A DNA stretch of 5,328 nucleotides from an uncultured Clostridia bacterium (GCA_934184665.1 CAKPSX010000040.1:1-5328); one strand, 5' to 3'. Positions 1 to 5,300 are shown, counted from the first letter of the stretch. Notes: generated by a model not told the origin, from the sequence alone. Program-made: numbers and translations.

Positions 1-85
1 TATTTTAACTATCTCTAATTAAGTTATTTCAATGAATATGGACTTTTTAAAATCATGTCTTTATCCTGAAAATTTTATTATATTA
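1..85. other. AT-rich intergenic leader, no gene seen
   Basis: All three forward frames meet a stop within the first 21 bases, so any upstream gene on this strand could contribute only a few terminal codons. The minus strand has only a 10-codon open frame after an ATG near base 56, too short to support. I see no hairpin followed by a T-run and no RNA gene here. The stretch appears to be upstream sequence for the pta promoter. Confidence 0.6.
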
Positions 86-114
86 TTGTAATTTCATAGC
101 AAATGTGATATATT
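86..114 (+). promoter_or_regulatory. Sigma-A-type promoter of the pta-ackA operon
   Basis: A -35 box TTGTAA (86-91) is separated by exactly 17 bases from a -10 box TATATT (109-114). The -10 is preceded by TG plus one base (106-108), an extended -10 element. Transcription would start near 121, giving a leader of about 22 bases that holds only the ribosome binding site. The spacing and position are seen directly; activity is inferred. Confidence 0.7.
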
Positions 115-128
115 ATGCATGTAATAAG

Positions 129-136
129 AAGGAGGG
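129..136 (+). promoter_or_regulatory. Ribosome binding site that fixes the pta start
   Basis: AAGGAGGG lies 7 bases before the ATG at 144. The open frame extends upstream to an ATA codon at 105, but that would place this strong site inside the coding region and the start before the predicted transcription start. It therefore decides for the ATG at 144. Confidence 0.85.
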
Positions 137-143
137 AGCAATA

Positions 144-1145
144 ATGTCTTTTATACAAGAAATTAAACAAAGGGCAAAAGCTAACTTAAAAACAATAATA
201 TTACCAGAAGCAACAGACCCAAGAATATTAAAAGCAACTGAAATTATAATGAATGAAGGATATGCTAATATAATATTAATTGGGAATGAAGAAGAAATAA
301 TAACAAAAGCAAAAACATCGGGAATAGAAATAAAGGGTACAAAAATAATTGACCCAGAAAAATCAGAAAATGCAGAACAATATGCCAAAGAATTATATGA
401 GCTGAGAAAAGCAAAAGGAATGACAGAAGAACAGGCAAAAAAATTAATCAAAGAACCAATATATTTTGGAATGATGATGGTAAAATTGAATGAAGCAGAT
501 GGACTAGTATCAGGTGCAGCACATTCTACATCAGATACATTAAGACCAGCATTACAAATATTAAAAACAGCACCAGGAACAAAATTAGTATCAGCATTTT
601 TTGTAATGGTAGTTCCAAACTGTGAATATGGAGAAAATGGTATATTTATATATGCAGATAGTGGGTTAAATCAAGAACCAGATGCAGAGGCACTTTCAGA
701 AATAGCAATATCATCAAGTAAAAGCTTCAAAAGCCTAGTAGGAAAAGAGCCAAAAGTTGCAATGCTTTCATACTCAACATATGGAAGTGCACATTCACCA
801 TCAACAGAAAGGGTAATAGAAGCAACAAAACTAGTAAAAGAAAAAGAACCAGAACTATTAGTAGATGGAGAATTACAACTTGATGCTGCAATAGTACCAG
901 AAATTGCAGAATTTAAAGCAAAAGGAAGTCCATTAAAAGGACAAGCAAATACATTAATATTTCCAGATTTAGGAGCAGGAAATATAGGATATAAATTAAC
1001 ACAAAGGCTTGCAAAAGCTGAAGCATATGGACCATTATGCCAGGGGATTGCAAAACCAGTAAATGATTTATCAAGAGGCTGTAGTGCAGAAGATGTTGCA
1101 GGAGTTGTAGCAATAACAGCAGTACAAGCACAACAAAATAGTTAA
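144..1145 (+). CDS. pta: Phosphate acetyltransferase (phosphotransacetylase)
   Basis: This cytoplasmic enzyme converts acetyl-CoA and phosphate to acetyl phosphate and CoA, the first step of the acetate branch. The product is 333 residues, the length of the short, single-domain Pta class (PTA_PTB family), without the N-terminal DRTGG/P-loop extension of the enterobacterial form. Signature stretches are LPEATDPR near residue 20, GLVSGAAHSTSDTLRP at 120-135, DSGLNQEPDAEAL at 172-184, and NDLSRGCSAEDVAG at 307-320. Residues matching those studied in Methanosarcina thermophila Pta are present with a one-residue offset: Arg88, Arg134, Arg288, Ser310, Arg311 and Asp317. The ATG start is chosen because AAGGAGGG precedes it by 7 bases. 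It is first in the operon, 48 bases ahead of ackA, and has its own upstream promoter. The gene looks intact. A phosphate butyryltransferase is the main alternative, but the length, motifs and ackA neighbour favour Pta. Confidence 0.97.
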   Translation: MSFIQEIKQRAKANLKTIILPEATDPRILKATEIIMNEGYANIILIGNEEEIITKAKTSGIEIKGTKIIDPEKSENAEQYAKELYELRKAKGMTEEQAKKLIKEPIYFGMMMVKLNEADGLVSGAAHSTSDTLRPALQILKTAPGTKLVSAFFVMVVPNCEYGENGIFIYADSGLNQEPDAEALSEIAISSSKSFKSLVGKEPKVAMLSYSTYGSAHSPSTERVIEATKLVKEKEPELLVDGELQLDAAIVPEIAEFKAKGSPLKGQANTLIFPDLGAGNIGYKLTQRLAKAEAYGPLCQGIAKPVNDLSRGCSAEDVAGVVAITAVQAQQNS

Positions 1146-1164
1146 AATCTCATTAATGAGTTTT
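1144..1164 (+). other. Small imperfect hairpin between pta and ackA
   Basis: A 12-base perfect palindrome, CTCATTAATGAG (1149-1160), is flanked by AAAA and TTTT, with one T bulged at 1148. In RNA this could fold as a short, weak stem with a 4-base loop directly after the pta stop codon. It has only two G-C pairs. I read it at most as a processing, stabilising or leaky attenuation element, not a firm terminator. Confidence 0.3.
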
Positions 1165-1193
1165 ATAAATAAAAAATTTTAGGAGGAATCAAA

Positions 1194-2393
1194 ATGAAAA
1201 TTTTAGTATTAAACAGTGGTAGTTCATCATTAAAATACCAAGTAATCGACATGGAAACAGAGGAAACATTAGCATCAGGATATTACGAAAGAATAGGAAG
1301 TGATAAAGCATTTTTAACACATAAAGTAAATGGAGAAAAAATAAAATTAGAACACCCTGCAAAAGATCATGCAGAAGCACTAAAATTTGTTATGGAACAA
1401 TTATTAAATGAAAAATATGGAATAATAAAAAGTCTAGATGAAATAGACAGCATAGGACATAGAATGGTACATGGTGGAGAAAAATTCAGTTCATCAGTAT
1501 TAATAGATGATGAAGTATTAAAAACAGTAGAAGAATGTGCTGACTTAGCACCACTACATAATCCAGCAGGAATATTAGGTGTAAAAGCTTGTCAAAAAGA
1601 AATGCCAGGCAAACCAAATGTTGGAGTATTTGATACAGCATTTCATCAAACATTACCAAAAGAAAGATATATATATCCAATACCATATGAATATTATGAA
1701 AAATATGGAGTAAGAAAATATGGATTCCATGGAACATCACATATGTTTGTATCAAGAAGAATTGCAGAAATATTAAATAAACCAATAGAAGATTTAAAAA
1801 TAATAAACTGTCATATTGGTCAAGGTGCAAGTATTTGTGCTATACAAGATGGGAAATCAGTTGAAACAAGTATGGGATTAACACCTGTTGCAGGTATACC
1901 AATGGGTTCAAGAACAGGAGATTTAGATCCATCTGTTGTAACATTTATAATGAAAAAAGAAAACATGACACCAGAAGAAGCTGACACAATGTTAAACAAA
2001 AAATCAGGATTATTAGGAATATCAGGAGTATCAGCAGATAACAGAGATATAGAAAAAGCTATTGAAGAAGGAAATGAAAGAGCAAAATTAGCAATGGATC
2101 ATTATCATTATGCAATTGCTGCATATATAGCAAAATGTGCTGTAGCAATGAATGGTGTTGATGTAATAACATTTACAGCAGGTGTTGGAGAAAGAGGCAG
2201 AGGCTCTAGAAAAGCTATTTGTGAAAAATTACAATTCATGGGTGTAAAATTAAATGAACAAGCAAATGAAGATGCATTTGCAGTTGAAGCAAAAATTTCA
2301 GCAGATGACTCAAAAGTTCTAGTATATGTAGTTCCAACAAATGAAGAACTTATGATTGCAAAAGAAACAGAAAGAATAGTAAACGGAAAATAA
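1194..2393 (+). CDS. ackA: Acetate kinase, first of two tandem copies
   Basis: It transfers phosphate from acetyl phosphate to ADP, giving acetate and ATP (reversible), and completes the pathway begun by Pta in the cytoplasm. The 399 residues match the usual family length. ASKHA-fold motifs occur in order: VLNSGSSSLK (5-14, Asn7), GHRMVHGG (88-95, Arg90), LAPLHNP (118-124, His122), FDTAFH (146-151, Asp147), GFHGTSH (177-183, His179 and His183), SRTGDLDP (239-246, Arg240) and PTNEE (381-385, Glu384). These match catalytic and binding residues known from the Methanosarcina enzyme. Two oddities are visible. The phosphate motif reads HIGQG (207-211) where the family normally has HxGNG. The adenosine-side motif reads GVGER (330-334) where GIGEN is usual, followed by a loop lacking the common RG-E-IS pattern. 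AGGAGGA lies 6 bases before the ATG. The role is secure; whether the changes alter substrate or rate is unknown. Confidence 0.96.
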   Translation: MKILVLNSGSSSLKYQVIDMETEETLASGYYERIGSDKAFLTHKVNGEKIKLEHPAKDHAEALKFVMEQLLNEKYGIIKSLDEIDSIGHRMVHGGEKFSSSVLIDDEVLKTVEECADLAPLHNPAGILGVKACQKEMPGKPNVGVFDTAFHQTLPKERYIYPIPYEYYEKYGVRKYGFHGTSHMFVSRRIAEILNKPIEDLKIINCHIGQGASICAIQDGKSVETSMGLTPVAGIPMGSRTGDLDPSVVTFIMKKENMTPEEADTMLNKKSGLLGISGVSADNRDIEKAIEEGNERAKLAMDHYHYAIAAYIAKCAVAMNGVDVITFTAGVGERGRGSRKAICEKLQFMGVKLNEQANEDAFAVEAKISADDSKVLVYVVPTNEELMIAKETERIVNGK

Positions 2394-2416
2394 TTAAACA
2401 AGGAAGGTAATCAATA

Positions 2417-3601
2417 ATGAAAATTTTAGTATTAAATACTGGTAGTTCATCACTAAAATATCAATTAATTGATATGGAAAATGAAAATGTACTTGCATCT
2501 GGAAAGTATGAAAGAATTGGAGAAAATGAAGCATTTATAACACATAAAGTAAATGGTCAAAAAATAAAAATAGACCATCCAGCAAAAAATCATGAAGAAG
2601 CAATTGATTTTGCTTTAAAACAATTAATAAATCCAGAATATAAAGTAATAGATAGTCTTGATGAAATATCTGCTATTGGACATAGATTGGTACATGGTGG
2701 AGAAAAAATAAACCAATCAACAGTAATAAATGATGAGGTTGTAAAAGTATTAGAAGAATACACTGATTTAGCACCATTACACAATCCTCCAGGAATAATT
2801 GGAATAAAAGCATGCCAAAAAGTAATGCCAGGTAAACCAATGGTAGGTGTGTTTGATACAGCATTCCATCAAACAATGGAAAAAGAACAATACATATATC
2901 CAGTACCATATGAATATTACGAGAAATACGGAGTAAGAAAATATGGGTTCCATGGAACATCACATATGTTTGTATCAAAAAGACTTAGTGAAATAGTAAA
3001 AAAAGATATAAAAGACTTAAAAATAGTAACATGTCATATTGGACAAGGTGCTAGTATATGTGCAGTAAAAGGTGGCGAATCAATAGATACAAGTATGGGA
3101 TTAACACCTTTAGCAGGAATTCCAATGGTTACACGTTCAGGAGATTTAGATCCTTCTGTTGTAACATATTTGATGAAAAAAGAAAATTTATCAGTAGAAC
3201 AAATAGAAGAAATACTAAATAAAAAATCAGGACTTCAAGGGATATCAGGCTTAGCACCAGATTTTAGAGAAATAGAAGCGGAATCACATAGTAATGAGAG
3301 AGCAAAAATTGCAATAGAAAAATTCAATTATGAAATAGCATCATTTATAGCAAAATATGCTATGGCTATGGATGGAGTTGACTATATTATATTTACTGGT
3401 GGAGTTGGTGAAAACCAATCAAACATCAGAAAAGGAATTTGTGAAAAACTAGGATTTATGGGAGTTAAAATAGATGACAAATTAAATCAAACTAGAGGAG
3501 AAGAAAAAGAAATTTCATCACAAGACTCAGAAATTAAAGTATATGTAGTTCCAACTGATGAAGAACTAATGATAGCAAAAGAAACACAAAGATTAATTTA
3601 A
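2417..3601 (+). CDS. ackA: Acetate kinase paralogue, second tandem copy
   Basis: A second full-length acetate kinase-family protein (394 residues) begins 23 bases after the first ends, with AGGAAGG 9 bases before its ATG. It should catalyse the same acyl phosphate/ADP phosphotransfer. The core residues are kept: Asn7, Arg90, His122, Asp147, His179, Arg240 and Glu382. By hand alignment about two thirds of residues match copy 1, with a one-residue gap near 287. Like copy 1 it has HIGQG (207-211) instead of HxGNG. Unlike copy 1 it keeps the standard GGVGEN (328-333) and an RGEEKEIS segment (360-367). However, it has Val238 in MVTR (237-240), where the family usually has MGTR, and PDFREIE (281-287) where SSDxRDI is common. 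It is clearly intact, not a pseudogene. It could be an acetate kinase isoenzyme or have shifted toward propionate or butyrate; the sequence does not decide. It is probably co-transcribed with pta and dgkA. Confidence 0.93.
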   Translation: MKILVLNTGSSSLKYQLIDMENENVLASGKYERIGENEAFITHKVNGQKIKIDHPAKNHEEAIDFALKQLINPEYKVIDSLDEISAIGHRLVHGGEKINQSTVINDEVVKVLEEYTDLAPLHNPPGIIGIKACQKVMPGKPMVGVFDTAFHQTMEKEQYIYPVPYEYYEKYGVRKYGFHGTSHMFVSKRLSEIVKKDIKDLKIVTCHIGQGASICAVKGGESIDTSMGLTPLAGIPMVTRSGDLDPSVVTYLMKKENLSVEQIEEILNKKSGLQGISGLAPDFREIEAESHSNERAKIAIEKFNYEIASFIAKYAMAMDGVDYIIFTGGVGENQSNIRKGICEKLGFMGVKIDDKLNQTRGEEKEISSQDSEIKVYVVPTDEELMIAKETQRLI

Positions 3602-3617
3602 TTAACCGAGGTAACAA

Positions 3618-3983
3618 ATGAATCTTATATTAGAAAATAAAAAGATTATAAATAGTTTTAAATATGCAATCGAAGGATTGATAGCATCATTTAAAAGTGA
3701 AAGAAATATGAAAATCCATGTATTTGCAACAATATTAGTTGTTATATTAGGATTTACTCTAAAAATAAATATAGTAGAATGGTGTTTTTGCACTATTTCA
3801 ATTGTATTAGTTATTTCAGCAGAATTATTTAATACAGCAATTGAAAATATTGTTGACATGGTTTGTCCAGAAAAAAATGAAAAAGCAAAATTAATTAAAG
3901 ACATTTCAGCAGGGGCAGTATTAGTTCTAGCAATTGGAGCAGGTATTATAGGTATAATAATATTTGTGCCTAAAATCTGGTAA
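3618..3983 (+). CDS. dgkA: DgkA-family lipid kinase (undecaprenol/diacylglycerol kinase)
   Basis: This small integral membrane kinase has 121 residues, the family's usual length. In Gram-positive bacteria the family mostly phosphorylates undecaprenol to undecaprenyl phosphate, the lipid carrier of cell-wall synthesis; the enterobacterial member uses diacylglycerol. The N-terminal amphipathic part (about 9-25) is followed by SERNMKIH (27-34), containing the conserved E-x-N-...-H pattern. Three hydrophobic segments lie near 34-49, 53-72 and 97-117. The signature AELFNTAIENIVD (68-80) contains the expected catalytic Glu69 and metal-linked Glu76 and Asn72. KDISAGAVL (94-102) is the third conserved block. 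GAGGT lies 5 bases before the ATG, and only 16 bases separate it from the second acetate kinase, so it is likely co-transcribed. The nearby cell-wall glycosyltransferase supports the undecaprenol substrate, but this is inference. Confidence 0.93.
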   Translation: MNLILENKKIINSFKYAIEGLIASFKSERNMKIHVFATILVVILGFTLKINIVEWCFCTISIVLVISAELFNTAIENIVDMVCPEKNEKAKLIKDISAGAVLVLAIGAGIIGIIIFVPKIW

Positions 3984-3997
3984 TGCATATATTGTAG

Positions 3998-4031
3998 ATT
4001 TTCCTTTAGTAGTCAAATACTAAAGGAAAAT
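3998..4031. repeat. Perfect 14-bp inverted repeat with 6-base loop
   Basis: ATTTTCCTTTAGTA (3998-4011) is exactly mirrored by TACTAAAGGAAAAT (4018-4031) around the loop GTCAAA. In RNA this is a 14-bp stem. It starts 14 bases after the dgkA stop and ends 38 bases before the next gene. On the plus strand the downstream bases are only moderately T-rich (TTGATATTGT), and on the minus strand there is no T-run, so it is not a textbook intrinsic terminator. It may be a weak terminator, a stabilising mRNA 3' end, or a protein-binding site. Confidence 0.75.
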
Positions 4032-4069
4032 TGATATTGTACAGTTGAAAGAAAGGAATTGGATTAATT

Positions 4070-4786
4070 TTGAAAGTAATAAAAAATATAATAAGATTTA
4101 TACTATTAATAATAATCATTGCAGTAGGAATATTTGTATATAAAGGATATACAATATATAAACAAGCATTAGATAATATGAGTGTAGCAGAAAAGGTTGC
4201 AAAAATACAATCAGAAGAAAATTATACTAGACTTGATGATATGTCAGATTTTTATTTAGATGCAGTAATTGCAGTAGAAGACAGAAGATTTTATAAACAT
4301 GGTGCAGCAGATCCAATAGCTATTGGAAGAGCAATATTTGTTAATGTGAAATCAATGGAACTTAGAGAAGGTGGAAGTACTATAACACAGCAATTGGCTA
4401 AAAACATTTACTTCACACAAGAAAAATCAGCATTAAGAAAAATTGCAGAAATATTTATGGCATATGAAATAGAAAAAAATTGCAATAAAGATACTATATT
4501 GGAATTATATTTGAATACAAGTTATTTTGGAAATGGATATTATTGTGTTTATGATGCATCAAAAGGTTATTTTGGAAAAGAGCCAAAAGACATGAACAGA
4601 AATGAGGCCAGTATGCTAGCAGGAATACCAAATGCTCCTTCGGCATATGCTCCAAATAAACATTTAGATTTAGCCTTACAAAGACAAGAACAAGTGCTTG
4701 ATAAAATGGTTAAATATAAATTTATAAATGAAGAAGATAAAAAAGAGATATTACAAGAAGAAAATGCAGTTGTAACAAACAAATAG
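4070..4786 (+). CDS. Monofunctional peptidoglycan glycosyltransferase (GT51)
   Basis: This membrane-anchored enzyme polymerises lipid II into glycan strands on the outer face of the membrane. The 238 residues comprise a short basic start, one transmembrane segment (about 7-24) and a GT51 domain from about residue 50 to 200. No transpeptidase domain follows, so it is the monofunctional type (MGT/MtgA-like). Motifs in order: AVEDRRFYKHGAAD (68-81, catalytic Glu70), GGSTITQQLAKN (101-112), RKIAE (123-127), ILELYLN (143-149, second conserved Glu145) and EASMLAGIPNAPSAYAP (179-195). In the first motif the usual H-x-G is H-G-A. The start is TTG: no ATG lies in frame before the membrane segment, an in-frame stop sits at 4046, and AAGGAA (4053-4058) is 11 bases upstream. 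It follows dgkA by 86 bases across a hairpin, so it may be a separate or attenuated unit. The lipid carrier link with DgkA fits cell-wall work. A truncated bifunctional PBP is less likely given the clean stop and following hairpin. Confidence 0.92.
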   Translation: MKVIKNIIRFILLIIIIAVGIFVYKGYTIYKQALDNMSVAEKVAKIQSEENYTRLDDMSDFYLDAVIAVEDRRFYKHGAADPIAIGRAIFVNVKSMELREGGSTITQQLAKNIYFTQEKSALRKIAEIFMAYEIEKNCNKDTILELYLNTSYFGNGYYCVYDASKGYFGKEPKDMNRNEASMLAGIPNAPSAYAPNKHLDLALQRQEQVLDKMVKYKFINEEDKKEILQEENAVVTNK

Positions 4787-4806
4787 CAGGGCATAATGCT
4801 CTGCTA
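4784..4806. terminator. Bidirectional terminator containing both stop codons
   Basis: A 10-bp stem (4784-4793 with 4797-4806, one G-U pair at 4790/4800 in the plus-strand RNA) closes a 3-base TAA loop. The plus strand continues into a T-rich run (4807-4821). The minus strand continues into TTTGTTTGTT (4783 down to 4774), though there the G-U becomes a C-A mismatch. It sits exactly between convergent genes, and the TAG stop of each gene forms the base of the stem. Confidence 0.8.
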
Positions 4807-5154
4807 TATTTCTGTTATTTTCATATTATATTTATCTTCAAACACTTTTTTCTTTGCTGTATATTCTTTTGTATGAACACCTTTAACATCTATAATATCA
4901 TAAGAATTATCATTATTAAAAACTACAAAATCAGCCTTATACTTTAGACCAGGTGCTAACATAAAAGTAGGCTGTAAACAAAAGCCATGAATTTCTTTAG
5001 CCTGAAGCCTAAGCTTTAATTGACAATAATAATCAGCCTCTTTTTTACTATCAAATGTATGCCCATCAATAGAAGTTTTATTTGCTCTATATTTTGATCT
5101 TTTCTTTTTACCTTCATTAAAATTTCTATAGTCATCAACACTCCAATGTTCCAT
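4804..5154 (-). CDS. DUF1064 phage-type protein, predicted PD-(D/E)xK nuclease
   Basis: The product has 116 residues and resembles the DUF1064 family, found mainly in phages and prophages and suspected to be nucleases (possibly resolvase-like); biochemical function is not established. The pattern runs WSVDDYRNF near the N-terminus, KYRANKTSIDGHTFDSKKEADYY (two adjoining parts, 21-31 and 32-43), a QPTF stretch at 61-64, KYKADFVVF at 71-79, and YDIIDVKGVHT at 85-95 followed by a lysine-rich helix. Glu39, Asp75 and Asp89-x-Lys91 fit the E...D...DxK arrangement of PD-(D/E)xK nucleases. The ATG start is chosen because AAAGGAGA lies 8 bases upstream; the longer frame from TTG at 5184 would contain that site and begin at about the transcription start. 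It is transcribed toward the glycosyltransferase gene, has its own promoter, and no other phage gene is visible beside it. It may be a prophage remnant or a domesticated orphan. No signal peptide or membrane segment is seen. Confidence 0.8.
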   Translation of the reverse strand: MEHWSVDDYRNFNEGKKKRSKYRANKTSIDGHTFDSKKEADYYCQLKLRLQAKEIHGFCLQPTFMLAPGLKYKADFVVFNNDNSYDIIDVKGVHTKEYTAKKKVFEDKYNMKITEI

Positions 5155-5162
5155 TGCACAAT

Positions 5163-5170
5163 TCTCCTTT
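5163..5170 (-). promoter_or_regulatory. Ribosome binding site that fixes the DUF1064 start
   Basis: On the minus strand AAAGGAGA lies 8 bases before the ATG whose first base is at 5154. The alternative TTG at 5184 is upstream of this site and has no comparable site of its own. Confidence 0.85.
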
Positions 5171-5189
5171 GTTAAAATTATCAATGACT

Positions 5190-5218
5190 ATTATAACCTA
5201 AACAAAACAAATATTCAA
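5190..5218 (-). promoter_or_regulatory. Sigma-A-type promoter of the DUF1064 gene
   Basis: Reading the minus strand, TTGAAT (5218-5213) is followed after exactly 17 bases by a perfect TATAAT (5195-5190). Transcription would start near 5183, leaving a leader of about 29 bases that contains the AAAGGAGA site. This shows the gene can be expressed independently of its neighbours. Confidence 0.75.
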
Positions 5219-5261
5219 TAGATTGCAAAAAAATTTATGTCAAAAGCACTCAAAAATAATT

Positions 5262-5294
5262 GCAAAATGTATTGACTTGTGGGTGCATTTTTGC
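5262..5294 (+). promoter_or_regulatory. Possible operator: inverted repeat around the -35 box
   Basis: GCAAAATG (5262-5269) and CATTTTTGC (5286-5294) are inverted copies differing by one A/T in the run, with a 16-base spacer. They bracket the -35 box of the plus-strand promoter and touch its -10. TTGCAAAA also occurs at 5223-5230 as a direct repeat. The arrangement would suit a dimeric regulator, but in DNA this AT-rich such short arms can arise by chance. Confidence 0.3.
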
Positions 5295-5300
5295 TATTAT
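5272..5300 (+). promoter_or_regulatory. Strong divergent promoter reading out of the window
   Basis: TTGACT (5272-5277) and TATTAT (5295-5300) are spaced by 17 bases, and TG plus one base (5292-5294) gives an extended -10. An overlapping TATAAT at 5298-5303 has a poorer 20-base spacing. Transcription should start near 5307. The gene it serves lies beyond base 5328 and cannot be identified. Its -35 is 53 bases from the -35 of the minus-strand promoter, so the two units are divergent. Confidence 0.75.

Larger units (their letters stand above)
1194..3601 (+). repeat. Tandem gene duplication (two acetate kinase units)
   Basis: Two homologous coding units are repeated head to tail with a period of 1223 bases over their first ~860 bases. 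The best conserved DNA is 1707-1755 versus 2930-2978, 49 bases with one mismatch, encoding the GVRKYGFHGTSHMFVS active-site stretch. Outside such motifs many third positions and whole codons differ, so this is an old duplication and not an assembly artefact or very recent event. Small in-frame indels separate the copies only in the last third. Confidence 0.9.

Noticed and set aside
105..143. N-terminal extension of Pta by 13 residues
   Set aside because: It would start at a non-ATG codon inside the promoter -10 region and place the strong AAGGAGGG site within the gene; family length and the ATG at 144 argue against it.
1144..1164. Rho-independent terminator between pta and ackA
   Set aside because: The stem has only two G-C pairs and a bulge, and the T-run is short; pta and ackA are expected to be co-transcribed. 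Kept only as a weak hairpin.
913..2978. Several minus-strand open frames opposite pta and the acetate kinases
   Set aside because: Their translations are Leu/Ile/His-rich low-complexity strings typical of the antisense of AT-rich coding sequence, and they lie wholly opposite well-conserved genes.
1194..3601. Assembly artefact duplicating ackA
   Set aside because: The copies differ at about a third of residues and by small indels, so they are true paralogues.
3602..3988. 128-residue minus-strand open frame opposite dgkA
   Set aside because: It is the antisense of a clear DgkA-family gene, shows no recognisable motif, and would start inside the intergenic gap without a good ribosome site.
5155..5184. 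TTG start at 5184 for the DUF1064 protein
   Set aside because: It lies upstream of the AAAGGAGA site and at about the predicted transcription start; the ATG at 5154 is well placed.
5215..5243. Second minus-strand promoter using TTGACA at 5243-5238
   Set aside because: The -35 is perfect, but the best-spaced -10 is TATTGA (17-base spacer), which is weak; the downstream TTGAAT/TATAAT pair is better. It could still act as a minor upstream start.
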